The notes beneath the pieces were generated by a model. The model searched no databases. It was given only the letters and a program-made list of their open reading frames with translations, and had not been told where the DNA came from. From Azorinus chamasolen (Eukaryota; Mollusca; Bivalvia; Cardiida; Solecurtidae), in NCBI GenBank assembly GCA_963576725.1, contig OY755242.1:1812404-1876403 (forward strand): 64,000 nt of DNA, written 5' to 3'. A program made the position numbers and the translations under genes. Of this stretch, positions 49,885 to 61,004 are shown in pieces (within the stretch, counting starts at the first letter, position 1; each line of letters starts with the position of its first letter).

Positions 49885-52800
49885 CATGTACGCGTGATCA
49901 GGGCCTGCCCTGTTTGCAGATGGAATTTGTTTGATATGTTTATACACTTTCTAAAATGACTAGGATGTTGTACCTTCCGTATTTAATTATAACTAATCTG
50001 TACGTAAGTGTTCAGTAGGTAATGAAATTTGTAGTAATTATAGAAAAGGGAAAGGGTTAATGGAACTGTTTGTATAGGGCGTAAACAGCAGGAGGACCCA
50101 CTGTCAGCCAGTAAGGTGTTATACAGTAGTCTGCATATGGTTAGGTATAGGTAAACAACGAGCAGTGATCCGTAAATGTACTTTACATTTTGGTACGTTC
50201 CACGATTTGGGGGTGTTGGCATTGCTGCAGTCCACCCAGCTGTATGCACTTTGCATACGACAGTCAATCAAGGTTTTCTCGTGCAAATTTTATGGTGACT
50301 GAATTCCCCCAAAAAGTGGACTACGCTGATGTTATGGATCACTGCTCGTTGTTTTTGCTTGTATTGGGACATTTGCATGCGATGTATATTTACGTCAGAC
50401 ATGTTGGGGAACATGTGTATGTTTTTTCCGATTGAGATCAGCCCCACTATAGTAGGGATTGATCTTGGTGAATACATGTTAAAGTTGTGTTTTTGTAGTA
50501 CATGTGTATAAGAAATGTCGTCTGCTGTTCGTTATTTAATACATGTTTCCACAAACAGTGGGTTATCCCTTTCGGAGTTACACTTTGCTAATGCATATAA
50601 TTTTATATAAGAAATGTCTTCTTTTTTGTACAGTTCATTACTGGTAGGGTCTTTTGCATACTAAGTAATTGTGTTGTCTGCTAAATTGTTGTCTGCTAGA
50701 CTTTTTCGTCATCATTAGTTTCGATTCTTCCAGACTGTCTTGTTTACGGAGGATATTTCGCAAAACTGTATTGTCTAGTTATGTGAAAGCCGTTCTTCCG
50801 TAACCTGGATTGCCGGTAGTTTTTACATAAATTGTCATCTGCTGCTTCTATTGTTAAAATCATTCTCTGATTGCTAAGACATTTTGTCGTCATGACGTAT
50901 TCTCTTCATTTCCTTGTTTGCTGATATTGAACCAAAGTCACAGTTATTAGATTGCAGATCAGATCCTACTCTTGGCGGGTCTGATCTTGTAATTAACCCC
51001 TCGCTTGCTATTCACGTCAATATACCTACCTGTAAATAGTGAAGACCCAGATGAGACAGCTCTCATCAGGGTCTGCACTATTAACAAGTTGATTGTGCAA
51101 CCAGTGCACTACACAGCAGTGGTTGCACAGTGAAATGATTGTACACAGTGAAGATATATGGAATTATACAACAGGGCATGGGTAAAGAAGGAGAAATGTA
51201 TTTTAAAATTCAGCAAGCGAGGGGTTAAACTGTTGTGCATCGGTCACAAATGGCACGAAAATTCGCTGTGGCAAGTGTCCGAAAGAAACTGGTGTAGAAT
51301 AATTAAAATCTATGCTGAAACGTGCTTCCCCCTTTTCTTTAGATGACAAACAGGGAACACCCCGAAAAGAAGTGAAATTGATCTGGGTCTGCAGGGCTTT
51401 GCATTTGACATTAAAAACGAAGGGTAACCCCCTTTTAGATTTAATTTTTTGTATTGGATGTATGTAAAAAGTGTGTTCTGCTGTTTTTATTATTTGCTAC
51501 TGTCTAGCTTGTTACATGCTAAGTAATACTGTTGTATTCTGGGTTTTTTTCCTATCTCTACTTATAGGATACTTTTGCCGTCTGCTAATCTGCCGTAGGT
51601 AATGTATTGAAATATAGCACAAGCAGACACAGCAGACCATTATCAGATAACTTAAGATATGTCATCTATACTGTAAAATGTTATCACAGTAATATTAGTG
51701 AATTTGGATTGTGAAAACTGTTGTCTGCTAGATTTTTATGAATACTGAGAAAATTGTCATCTGTATAATATAATGTTATAATAGTAATATCAACGAATTT
51801 GGATTGTGAAATTTGTCGTCTGCTAGATTTTCATGAATACTGAGGAAACTGTTATCTGCTCAGTATATATAGGCTGTCTGTATTGTATAAGCCTTAAGGT
51901 TATAGTAATATTAGTGAATTTTGGATTTTGAAGAATGTTCTCTGCTAGTTTTATGAATACTGAGAAAGTTGTCATCTGCTTAAAGATATGTCATTAGTGA
52001 ATTTGGATTGTAAAAACTGTTGTCTGCTAGATTTTTCTGGATACTGAAGAAATTGTCATCTGCTTAAGATATGTTGCCTGTATTATATTATGTTATCATA
52101 ATTATATCAGTGAAGAGTGTGTGTGTAGAAACTGCCGCCCGCTAGTTTTTTATTGATACTGTGAAACATTGTCGTCTACTTAAGGCATTGCGTCTGCTGT
52201 TAATATGGCAAGTTATATATGTCTGCATACGCAGTTTTAAAGGTAATTGCAGATTTAACGCTAGCATGAAAAGAATCGGCTGTTTGACATACTGCAGGTA
52301 CATATAGAACGGTGGAAATGTTAAATAACGTTCAATCATTTGTCATAAATTAAATATAGCAAACAGAATGGGGATATACATCTAACTGATAAGGTGTACT
52401 TGCTTTCTGGTCCATTTGGTATCTAGAAAGTAGATATTTATTTTGCAGTCTGCTACTTTACATACCGGAACCGGTTTGTTTCTTTTAAGCGTATATTGCA
52501 CTATGATGTTTGTATGTATATATTTGTGCATATATTTGTTATACTTAGTGGATTAAGGTAAAGGCATCATGCATATTTATAAGCTGTAGTTTTTAAAAGA
52601 ACATACGGGTGTACAGTGTAGGGATGTTCGTAGAGACAGGTCTATTATACACCAATAAGCAATCATAGAAGACCCGGATCAGACAACTCCTAGAGAAGTT
52701 GTCTGGTTTGGGTCTACACATGTATGCAGTAACGCTGTGTCTACATGAGGCATGTTTATATATAGTTCCCGCTCGTAATTGCCGTTGTGTCGAGGGAATC

Positions 52801-53150
52801 TAGATTATATGACACTTTTGTGAAAAGGCATAATCTTGTATCTTTTATATAGATAAGAGACTTTGTTGTTGTTTTTTTAGGGTAGATGTAAAACGGTATT
52901 TTGTAAATGAACAAAAAACTTCTTTGCTTGGTGTATGTAGTATATTTGTTGCTATGGTTATGCGTTTGTTTCTTCATGTTTGTTTACAAGCTGTATATTT
53001 GTATATGATTGTATGTGTGTGTGTGCTGTAATACCACTGGTTGTGGAAGGTACAAATATAAATATTTCATACAAATATTAGACCATTGATTCAACAAGTC
53101 AAATGTAGTTCTTACTAATGATATAGAACAATATTTTTTCTATATTGATG
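49885..53150 (+). other. Non-coding 5' part of the LINE, no ORF1 found
   Basis: No frame longer than about 95 codons and no zinc-knuckle or RRM pattern. Two GACCCAGAT-type hairpins (51045-51090, 52665-52715). Between 51660 and 52150 four degenerate modules repeat GTCTGCTAGATTTTTATGAA and TACTGAGAAAATTGTCATCT, like promoter monomers. Some of this may be unrelated flanking DNA. Confidence 0.45.
51660..52150 (+). repeat. Degenerate tandem modules (GTCTGCTAGATTTTTATGAA)
   Basis: About four units of roughly 100 bases, each with a TTTGGATTGTGAAA, TGTCTGCTAG, ATACTGAG and GTCATCTG word in the same order. Non-coding. Confidence 0.6.
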
Positions 53151-53178
53151 ATGGTTGGTAATTTAAAACTGTCGAGGA

Positions 53179-55488
53179 TTGAATAATTGTAAAAAGAGAA
53201 ATGATATTTTTAATTTATTCAAGGATCAAAAAGTGGATGTACTATGCTTACAAGAAACACATTTTACGTATAAAAATGAAAAGAAAATTTATTCTGAATG
53301 GGACGGGGAATGTGTTTTTAGTCATGGCAAATATAATGCAAAGGGAGTAGCTATTTTATTCAGAAAACATCTCGATATCAAAATATTAAATATTAAAAGG
53401 GATAGTAATGGACATTTTATTGCTGTTGAACTTGTTTTCAATGATATACTTTTCATATTGATGAATATTTATGCTCCAAATAGGGATGATCCAGGTTTTT
53501 TCTCTACTATTTTTAACACTATTGATTCGTTTGATGAAAAGGATAGATTTATTTTATGTGGAGACTTTAATCTTGTACTAGATCCTTACAAAGACTATAA
53601 AGGTTACAAAACCGCAAATAATAATGTTAAAGCTAGAGGTAAGGTTTTATCGCAGATAACCAATAGGAATTTGATAGATCCATTTAGAGAATTACATGGA
53701 GACACTGCAAAATTTACTTGGAGAAGACTTTCACCTTTGCAACAAGGCAGACTGGATTTCTTTTTGATTACTTATAATATGGATAAATTTTTGAGAAAAT
53801 GCGATGTTGACGCGAGTTATAAATCTGACCATTCTGTAATATGGTTAGAAATGTGCTTCTCAGATATTGCTCATGGAAAAGGATTGTGGAAATTTAATAA
53901 TTCTTTGTTAAATGACATTGCATATATTAACTGTATAAATGACAAGATAGATGATATTATTTTGCAATACTGTGCACTGGTGTATGACTCTGAACGTGTA
54001 CTCACGATGAATAGATCCGATATACATTTTGTTATTAATGATCAGTTATTTATTGAAACTTTGTTAATTGAAATACGAGGTAAAACAATATCATACTCAA
54101 GTTATAAAGCGAAGCAAAATAAAAATATGGAAGCCAGTTTACAAAATGAAATTGCAAATATTGAGTCATGTTTGACGGAGGAAAATAAGGAAAAATTACT
54201 TATGTTGAAAAATAAACTTGAAAAGATAAGAAATGAAAAACTTAAAGGGGCTTTTGTTAGATCAAGATCTAAATGGATAGACGAAGGTGAAAAGACCACA
54301 AACTACTTTTGTAATTTAGAAAAATATAATGCAACATGTAAAAACATAAATTTTATTGAAAAAGATGGGGCATTAATTTTTGATCAAAAAGAAATATTAC
54401 GCGAAACAAGATTTTTTTATGAGAGCTTATATAACGAACAGAATATAGAAAAAGATATTGATTTGGAAAGAGAATTAGACGGTTGTAAATTTAAAAAGCT
54501 AAATAAAGATCAAAAGAAAAGTTTGGAGGGTTTGCTAACTTTCGAAGAAGTCTCAAATACATTAAAAAATATGAAGAATGACAAAAGTCCTGGGTGTGAC
54601 GGATTTTCATCAAATTTTTTTAAGGTGTTTTGGAATAGAATCGGTCCTTTTGTTGTAAAAGCATTAAATTGTGCCTTTTTAGATGAAAATTTTTCCAGAA
54701 ATATCAAATTAGGTACAATTACTTGTATTCCAAAAGACAACAAACCGAAACAGTTTTTGAAAAATTGGAGACCGATAACATTGCTCAATGTTTTGTACAA
54801 ACTGGCTTCTGGTAGTATTGCCAACAGGCTGAAAAACGTCTTAGACACTTTAGTGTCTCGAGATCAAACAGGCTTCGTAAAAGGAAGGTACATTGGTGAA
54901 AATACTAGACTTGTGTACGATATCATGAAATATTGTGAAGACAATGATACTCCAGGCTTACTAATGCTTATCGACTTTGAGAAGGCTTTTGATTCATTGT
55001 CTTTTCAATTCATCGAGAAAACATTATCTTTTTTCGGCTTTGGTGATATGTTTAAAACTTGGATTAGTTTGTTTTTGCATAACACAAATGTATGTGTACA
55101 ATTAAACAGGTTTTTATCAGATTTTTTCCATGTGAAAAGAGGCTGCAGACAAGGGGATCCTATTTCGCCGTACATATTTATCCTTTGTGCTGAAATTTTA
55201 TCCATAAAAATAAAACATTGCAAAAATATTAAAGGAATTAAAATCAAGGATGACGAATACTTAATATCGCAATTTGCAGATGACACTTTTTTACTTCTAG
55301 ATGGATCAGAAAAAACATTAGAAAGTGTTCTAGAAACACTCAATAATTTTGCATTGATATCAGGATTAAAAGTAAACTTTGATAAAACAAAGGTTATATG
55401 GTTAGGTCCGCTGAAATATACTACAAAATCAATCAAACTAAATGGAAATTGTCTTGGGGAGAAACTAGATTCACATTACTTGGAATAG
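53179..55488 (+). CDS. LINE ORF2 endonuclease and RT, long open part
   Basis: 769 codons open without interruption, containing the whole endonuclease and the RT up to the thumb. A shift before its end (about 55430) moves the true reading frame to the next segment. Start shown is only the first in-frame TTG; the real start is probably upstream at 53151. Confidence 0.85.
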   Translation: MNNCKKRNDIFNLFKDQKVDVLCLQETHFTYKNEKKIYSEWDGECVFSHGKYNAKGVAILFRKHLDIKILNIKRDSNGHFIAVELVFNDILFILMNIYAPNRDDPGFFSTIFNTIDSFDEKDRFILCGDFNLVLDPYKDYKGYKTANNNVKARGKVLSQITNRNLIDPFRELHGDTAKFTWRRLSPLQQGRLDFFLITYNMDKFLRKCDVDASYKSDHSVIWLEMCFSDIAHGKGLWKFNNSLLNDIAYINCINDKIDDIILQYCALVYDSERVLTMNRSDIHFVINDQLFIETLLIEIRGKTISYSSYKAKQNKNMEASLQNEIANIESCLTEENKEKLLMLKNKLEKIRNEKLKGAFVRSRSKWIDEGEKTTNYFCNLEKYNATCKNINFIEKDGALIFDQKEILRETRFFYESLYNEQNIEKDIDLERELDGCKFKKLNKDQKKSLEGLLTFEEVSNTLKNMKNDKSPGCDGFSSNFFKVFWNRIGPFVVKALNCAFLDENFSRNIKLGTITCIPKDNKPKQFLKNWRPITLLNVLYKLASGSIANRLKNVLDTLVSRDQTGFVKGRYIGENTRLVYDIMKYCEDNDTPGLLMLIDFEKAFDSLSFQFIEKTLSFFGFGDMFKTWISLFLHNTNVCVQLNRFLSDFFHVKRGCRQGDPISPYIFILCAEILSIKIKHCKNIKGIKIKDDEYLISQFADDTFLLLDGSEKTLESVLETLNNFALISGLKVNFDKTKVIWLGPLKYTTKSIKLNGNCLGEKLDSHYLE

Positions 55489-55893
55489 TTTTCGATGTAA
55501 ATTTGAAAGGCATTTGCAGTTTGAACTTTGAAAATAAGTTATTAAAGGTACAGAAATGCATTTCTTATTGGAAACGAAGAAAATTAACACCGATTGGAAG
55601 AATAACTGTTGTAAAATCACTGCTATTGCCAATGTTCACACATCTATTTACAAGTTTGCCAACACCAAAATCGGGTTTTATAGAAATGCTTGAAAAAACA
55701 TTTTTGGATTTTATATGGGATGGAAAAGCAAAAATTAAAAAATGCGTGTCAATTAAAGACTACACAGAAGGGGGTTTAAAGATAACTGACATAAATAGTT
55801 ATATAGGTAGTCTGAAAATTAAATGGTTAAGAAACTTCATTTTACATAATAATGGCAAATGTTACAATTTATTGGAAAACCTGGTCGATATCG
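55398..55893 (+). CDS. LINE ORF2 continuation after a frameshift
   Basis: Reads TKWKLSWGETRFTLLGIVFD, FENKLLKVQKCISYWKRRKL, TPIGRITVVKSLLLPMFTHL, FIWDGKAKIKKCVS and GSLKIKWLRNFILHNNGK, typical L1/Tx1 sequence after the RT. Cut at 55893 by the Naiad fragment; the predicted residues past that point are translated Naiad 3' UTR. Confidence 0.8.
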
Positions 55894-56012
55894 ATTGTGC
55901 GTCTCTTGTTGTTTTTTCTACCTATGTACATTTGCTGTTTCCTTGTGTTGCTGTTCGGGCGAGTGTTTGTTCTGTATGTGGTGTTTCCTGCATGACTCAT
56001 TTTTGTACTCTT
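55894..56012 (+). mobile_element. Naiad A 3'-terminal fragment inserted in the LINE ORF2
   Basis: GTGCGTCTCTTGTTGTTTTT to GACTCATTTTTGTACTCTTT, about 115 bases of the A 3' end in sense orientation. It splits ORF2 between NLLENLVDID and NTGKMFCELILKK. The LINE frame is otherwise continuous, so the Naiad landed after the LINE. Confidence 0.85.
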
Positions 56013-57034
56013 TAACACAGGGAAAATGTTCTGTGAACTAATTTTAAAAAAAGGAAAAAAATGAATTTTGGATTGATGTATTTAAAGCATATATAATGTA
56101 TTCTAAAAGTTTTTGCTTTGAAGATCTCTCCGAGGTTTATAATATGCCAATATTCTATAATGAACATCTTCTTATAGATAAAAAACCGATATTTTTTCCA
56201 GCGTTGTATGATAGAGGTATAAGATATGTAAAAGATATTATAGACAATGAAGGAAAATTCTTAAGTTTAACATACTTAGAAAACATTACTGGAAGAAAAA
56301 TTAATTTTCTTCAATATAATAGCTTGAAGAATGTTACAAAGTTATTTATTGATAAATGCGGTTTCACTATAAAAGAAATTCATGGTTCTATTGTCAATTT
56401 TCCAACTATAAGCTGTTACATGTACCCAATTCTAACTAGAAAGGACATGAATAAGTTTGTATATAAAACTCTTTCTAAAAATGAAGAGGTCCCTACTAGT
56501 AAAATAAAGTGGATATCTATATTTGAAAATAAAGATATTAACTGGAAATCGGTATACAGCTATGTGTTTAAGTGCACAAGAGATACATCTATTCAATGGT
56601 TACAAATTAGAATAATGCATAGAATATTACCGACAAATTCATTGTTATTTAAAATGAAAATTGTAGACAATAATTTGTGTACTTTCTGCGGATCTCAAGA
56701 AGAAACCCTAGTTCATCTGTTTTGGGAATGTTGTGAAGTTAAACCATTGTTAAACTATATTTCAGACAAAGTGTCGCAATATCATCCTGACCTAAAACTT
56801 GATAGCATGTGCATATTATTGGGAACATGCAACAAGAATATTAAACTAGATGTTTTACTTTTAGAAGTAAAGAGATATATATTCCTGTGTAAAATAAAAA
56901 AGATTAAACCTTCTAATGAAGGAATTAAAAATTATTTATGTCTTTCATGGGATATATACAAATCATCCAACATCACTGACGAAGAAAGGAATCTTTGGAC
57001 ACTTGTAAGATATTTTATTCCAAGCTGCATTTAA
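56013..57034 (+). CDS. LINE ORF2 C-terminal part with CCHC knuckle
   Basis: After a one-base homopolymer gain near 56060 it reads EFWIDVFKAYIMYSKSFCFE, NITGRKINFLQYNSLKN, FPTISCYMYPILTRKDMNKF and KWISIFENKDINWKSVYSYV, then the knuckle CTFCGSQEETLVHLFWEC (C-x2-C-x7-H-x4-C). Ends LVRYFIPSCI. The fragment's own first ATG (56096) is internal. Confidence 0.8.
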
Positions 57035-57275
57035 CATACTAGATAGAAAGAAACAAGCGTTGAATTTTAAAACATACGTGCACAAAAAAAATCTTAGAGA
57101 TGTATGGTTTTTCATTTATGTTGATACACTGTATAATTAAATTTGTTGAGTGTATGTAACTGAAATGTTTGGTTATGTTTACAATGTATAATAGTTCGAG
57201 TGTGTGTATTGGAATGTTTGTTTATGTATACAATGTCAAAATGTAAATATTCATGAAATATATAAAAAAAAAAAA
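57035..57275 (+). other. LINE 3' UTR and poly(A)
   Basis: Short AT-rich 3' UTR with a near-duplicate (GAGTGTATGTAACTGAAATG and GAGTGTGTGTATTGGAATG) ending in a 13-base A run at 57262-57275. The duplicated target follows. Confidence 0.7.
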
Positions 57276-58180
57276 AGTGTTATGTACATGGGCCCAAACT
57301 CTGACTTCAGTACTGTTTGAGTTATTGCCCTTTGTTACATTTTTGTCCGATCAATAGCAATATTCGAATTGACTTTTTCTTGCTATTCAGTCACATAAAC
57401 ATCTCCCACCTATTGAATTTAACCACGTTAATCACTGCAATCCTGAATGTTGTATAATATGGTATCAGGTAATGGTTTCAGAAAAGATAGTCTTCTCAGC
57501 TGCTCGAAATATGGACATACAATATCTGTAGAAGTATATATACATCATTCATCATACGAATATATATAAATAAATTGTATGTTAACCATAGATGCATTTG
57601 ACCATTTTCACATGCAGGTGTAACCAGTAAATCGAATCAGATAGTTGACAGTGTGCACGTCCTGCAATACATATTGAACTGTTTGGTGTGGTCCTTATGA
57701 GTTTCAAAAGAGGCAAATATGCATCTTTCTCTAAGTTAACCTTTCAAGCAATTAGAATATGACCGACGAAAATGAGAAATGATGGGGTTATATTGCTCAA
57801 ATCAACAACAATCGTAGGTCAATACAAATTACACATTGGTAATATTAACATATTCTGATATCTTAACAAACGTCCTTAGAAATAATATATAATAAAGCAA
57901 CAAACAAAAATGTCAATAAGTAAATCAACGGACTTAGTACTTACCCATGTTCGGAGTCATGTCTGTCCTTTCCTGATTCGTTACACAGGTGCACTGAAGT
58001 TTCAGAAGAACTTTCTTCCCTTTGTTGTCTAAACGATACATTTTAGATATTTAAATCCATGCATGTAGTGGGGAAATCAAGGATATTTATACAGACATAT
58101 CGGAACTTACAAGCAATGGTACAAGTCTTATATTAATATGTAGCCGGGTAGAGATTGTGGTGATACGAGTTGATAGGCTT
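57276..58180. other. Resumed dispersed repeat, then no clear gene except a weak exon
   Basis: 57276-57360 continues the repeat cut by the LINE. Beyond it the sequence is AT-rich. A possible 84-base exon is listed separately. Confidence 0.4.
57945..58028 (-). CDS. Possible short exon, minus strand
   Basis: 84 bases between an acceptor (TGTATCGTTTAG) and a perfect donor (GG then GTAAGTAC). It is open in two frames: QQREESSSETSVHLCNESGK then DRHDSEHG, or NKGKKVLLKLQCTCVTNQER. The length is a multiple of three. Same strand as the Mieap-like exons; could be an early exon of that gene, 28 kb upstream of the coiled coil. No domain. Confidence 0.3.
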
Positions 58181-58188
58181 TAATGTGT

Positions 58189-58261
58189 GGCTTGGTAGCT
58201 CGGTCGGTAGAGTGTTAGATTGGTAAGCCAGATGCCCTGGGTTCGAGTCCCAGTCGAGTCA
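58189..58261 (+). tRNA. tRNA-Thr(GGT)-like sequence, probably a pseudogene or SINE head
   Basis: 73 nt with acceptor GGCTTGG/TCGAGTC (wobbles), D arm GCTC/GAGT, T arm CTGGG-TTCGAGT-CCCAG and discriminator A. Anticodon loop TTGGTAA gives GGT. The anticodon stem TTAGA/GCCAG has two mismatches. Animals normally use AGT for Thr, so a functional gene is doubtful. Confidence 0.5.
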
Positions 58262-58477
58262 CAACCTTTTCACCATGTTACATTTGGCGCACAACGTAAA
58301 TAACCCATAAGGTGACTTATATGAAGATGATATGAAGATTATAAGAAGATAATGTGTAATAATAAGAAACTCGTGGAGTGTTCTTTGAGTAAGAATTCGG
58401 GACGAATACTTGTGTAGAGGGGTAGTGTGTAGCCTGATAGAGATTATGGTGATACGAGTTGATAGGCTTTACTGTGT

Positions 58478-58550
58478 GGCTTGGTAGCTCAGTCGGTAGA
58501 GTGTTGGCATGGTAAGCCAGAGGCCCTGGGCTCGAGTCCCAGTCGAATCA
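58478..58550 (+). tRNA. Second tRNA-Thr(GGT)-like sequence
   Basis: Duplicate of the copy at 58189, 289 bases on, with the same upstream flank (GATACGAGTTGATAGGCTTT) and downstream flank (CACCATGTTAC). Here the anticodon stem TTGGC/GCCAG pairs fully, but the T loop starts with C instead of T and position 32 is A. Each copy has a different flaw. Confidence 0.5.
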
Positions 58551-58615
58551 CAACTTTTTCACCATGTTACAAATATTAATTGCATCCATGGCAATGCATA
58601 ACTTCAATTGCTTTC

Positions 58616-58682
58616 TGTAGGTGTTTTGGTGATGGTGGCGTTTTGTGCGTGACTTTTCCTGCTTGACTTTACTACATTTTCA
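58616..58682 (+). mobile_element. Naiad B 3' tip, plus
   Basis: GTAGGTGTTTTGGTGATGGT to CTGCTTGACTTTACTACATT, the last about 67 bases of subfamily B. Confidence 0.7.
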
Positions 58683-58689
58683 TTTAACC

Positions 58690-60130
58690 CTAACAACGAT
58701 GACTTTTTAAATGGACTATTCCAAAATGAAAACAGGTTAAGCTTATGGTGAATATTTAGGGGTTGTTCTAAAGAAAAATGTTAACATGCCAAACAGTGCA
58801 GACCCTGATGAGAAGGTCGCTGTACATTTACATGGATGTACGTATTTTCATTCATGCACATAAATTTAATCAACTTAGGAAAACAATATTTTTAAAAGAA
58901 TGCAAACTCATCCGCAAGTTCGAAGTGGCTCATTTTGGATCAAGTGGACTGATTTTGAAAGCCATGTCGTTCCGTTTCCTTAGGAACAATTAAATTATCC
59001 TGTGTCAAGCCTATGTCACACATTTACGGATCATCTCACCAGTTCCACTGTACTGGTTCGTAGCTTTCCGTTTTTTAGCCATAGTTATACGTATTCATAC
59101 GTAGTAGTACCTGTATATTCGTGACAATTTTTGAACATGTTGACAATTTGACCACGGATCAAACAACCGTTGTGTGCATCCGTATAAGACTACGGAAGTT
59201 GGAATTTCCGAGATTGTCCGTGAGATTAAACCGTAGTGGAACCAGCGAGGCGACCCATGAATTTATGACCTGGGCATAAATACCGAACTGACACAGTTTA
59301 ATACGGACCGACACGTGTCAGTGATTGTGTACTGCGGATTAACAACGGTTTGCTACGGTATAGTAAGAGTTAGTACGAATAAGAAAGGTATAATACGCAA
59401 TAGCACGCATGTACTACGGCTGTTTGATCCGTGATAACATTTTGAACATATTACAAAATTGTCAAGAATATACAAGTACTGCTACGTATGACTACGGCTA
59501 AAAGTGAGAAAGCTACGGATGAACAACTACTAACTACGTATGACTACGGCTGTAATACAGAAAGCTACGGACCAATATAGATTTCCAAGAATGACATCGG
59601 ATCGTATCCGTAGCTAATCCGGCGTCAAATCCGTGAATATGTGACCTAGGCATCATGGACTTATCGATATCGTATACAGCAACCGTTATGTAAAACAAAA
59701 TGCCAATGATTACAATACAATTCATCACACAAATATGTACAAAAAATAAATATGACGGTATGACTGGCCAAATTCCTTTCAAATAAGGTTAAACGTCTTT
59801 ATCGTTTGGTCCATTGTTTGCCAATTAAAATGAACATGTATATGGCCTCTGTCGTTTTCAACTCGAAACGGCACCTGCTTTTACCTGTAGACATGGCCTG
59901 GGTCATGTTTATTTCGAGATTTATTAGACAGGTATTTCCACGATGTCATTCTCATAAAAACCTATATTCTAATACAGTACAACATAGCAGTATTAATGAA
60001 GACATACATTGTCTGTTTGAAAATAAGAAATAGCCCTTTTTCATAAACATAATGCAAATGAGTGATTTATCTGTGCATTTGTTTCACGCGCAAAGTTTAA
60101 CATTAATTATAATTTTAAGATACCTTTTTA
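58690..60130. other. No gene recognised
   Basis: A GCAGACCCTGATGAGAAGG half-hairpin lies at 58797. The stretch 59020-59600 is rich in TACGGAT/ATCCGTA and TACGTA words in both orientations, suggesting an old foldback repeat. No coding support. Confidence 0.35.
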
Positions 60131-60137
60131 ATTCCTG

Positions 60138-60215
60138 TAGGTGTTTTGGTGATGGTGGCGTTTTGTGTGTGGCTTTTCCTGCTTGACTTCACTTTAGAAT
60201 TTACTACTTTTTCAT
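60138..60215 (+). mobile_element. Naiad B 3' tip, plus
   Basis: GTAGGTGTTTTGGTGATGGT, GGCTTTTCCTGCTTGACTT, then an 11-base insertion before TTTACTACTTTTTC. Otherwise the B terminus. Confidence 0.65.
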
Positions 60216-60219
60216 TTAT

Positions 60220-61000
60220 ATTTGGGAAAACAATTAAGATTACAAGTATTCATCGACATCAAAAGAGAAAATGCTTAATACCAGTTTGTTGTTTTGGATT
60301 AAAAGTTAGACATTCTTTTTCCCCCTCTTCATTTTTTACGCTTCATAAATCCTGTTTGGTTCTCCTCTTTAACGCTTGCAATCTGCTATTTTGTAAACAA
60401 TCTCAACTGCTTTGAATTAGTTTCATTTCATATTTTGATATTCTATTATGCCTTATCTGCACTTGTTACAATACAATGAAACAAATGCCATTTTACGATA
60501 GCAATACCTGATTTACTTGACAATCTACTAGTATGGTTTGTTAAAACAGGTGGGTGATGGAGGTATATCATGGCTACCTCATCATTACATACGTTGAATA
60601 AAAAGATATGACTTTCGAAAATAAATCCTCTTAATACGTCGAGCGGTTTAACAGTGTACGACACAATGCATTTATATCCAAAAGCAGGTCTGTCAAACAA
60701 GGTGTAGATCACTTGGTACACATCCTCAAACAATGTATGTATTAAGAAACATTGTGATTCAGCAGTGAGAAGTGATGAAGTGTTTTCTATTGACTGTCAA
60801 CAGAAATTATTAATAAGTCAGTAATAGGACACTTACGGAACATATGTCATAGTCATATGTGATCTCTGCCCTTGGGTTTGACGGTTCCTTTCATATCGTG
60901 TATATGAACACTGACCAAATGACTCTTACCGAGACGACGTTGTTTTGGACCATACTTAGCTTTACCATAACTATTTGACATGGGTATCTTTGAGTTAGTT
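60220..61000. other. No gene recognised; protein-like minus frame
   Basis: Minus frame 60446-60733 (FEDVYQVIYTLFDRPAFGYK, VMIYLHHPP-like) has a plausible amino-acid make-up but no domain I know. No other feature. Confidence 0.25.
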
Positions 61001-61004
61001 TTCT

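Larger units (their letters stand above)
53151..57034 (+). pseudogene. LINE ORF2: AP endonuclease, reverse transcriptase, C-terminal zinc knuckle
   Basis: Endonuclease blocks: NCRGLNNCKKRNDIFNLF, VDVLCLQETHF, NIYAPN, ILCGDFNLVLDP, GRLDFFLI and SDHSVIW. RT: DKSPGCDGFSSNFFKVFW, NWRPITLLNVLYKLAS, LLMLIDFEKAFDSL, GCRQGDPISPYIFILCAEIL, ISQFADDTFLLLDG and LKVNFDKTKVIW. C-terminus: RIMHRILPTNSLLFKMKI then CTFCGSQEETLVHLFWEC (CCHC). About 1,240 residues as in Tx1/L1 ORF2. Likely start ATG 53151 (MVGNL), with a one-base shift near 53166. Another shift lies in 55398-55440, a Naiad insertion at 55894-56008, and a one-A gain near 56060. Endonuclease and catalytic FADD are intact, so it is a fairly young but dead copy. 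Confidence 0.88.
49885..57275 (+). mobile_element. Tx1/L1-like LINE, about 7.4 kb, with target-site duplication and poly(A)
   Basis: AAAGTGTTATGTACAT at 49869-49884 recurs directly after the poly(A) (57262-57289), a 13 to 16-base duplication that frames the insertion. Contents: about 3.3 kb of non-coding 5' sequence, an ORF2 broken by three frameshifts and a 115-base Naiad insertion, a 230-base 3' UTR and an A13 tail. No ORF1 is recognisable. The 5' boundary rests only on the duplication. Confidence 0.7.
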
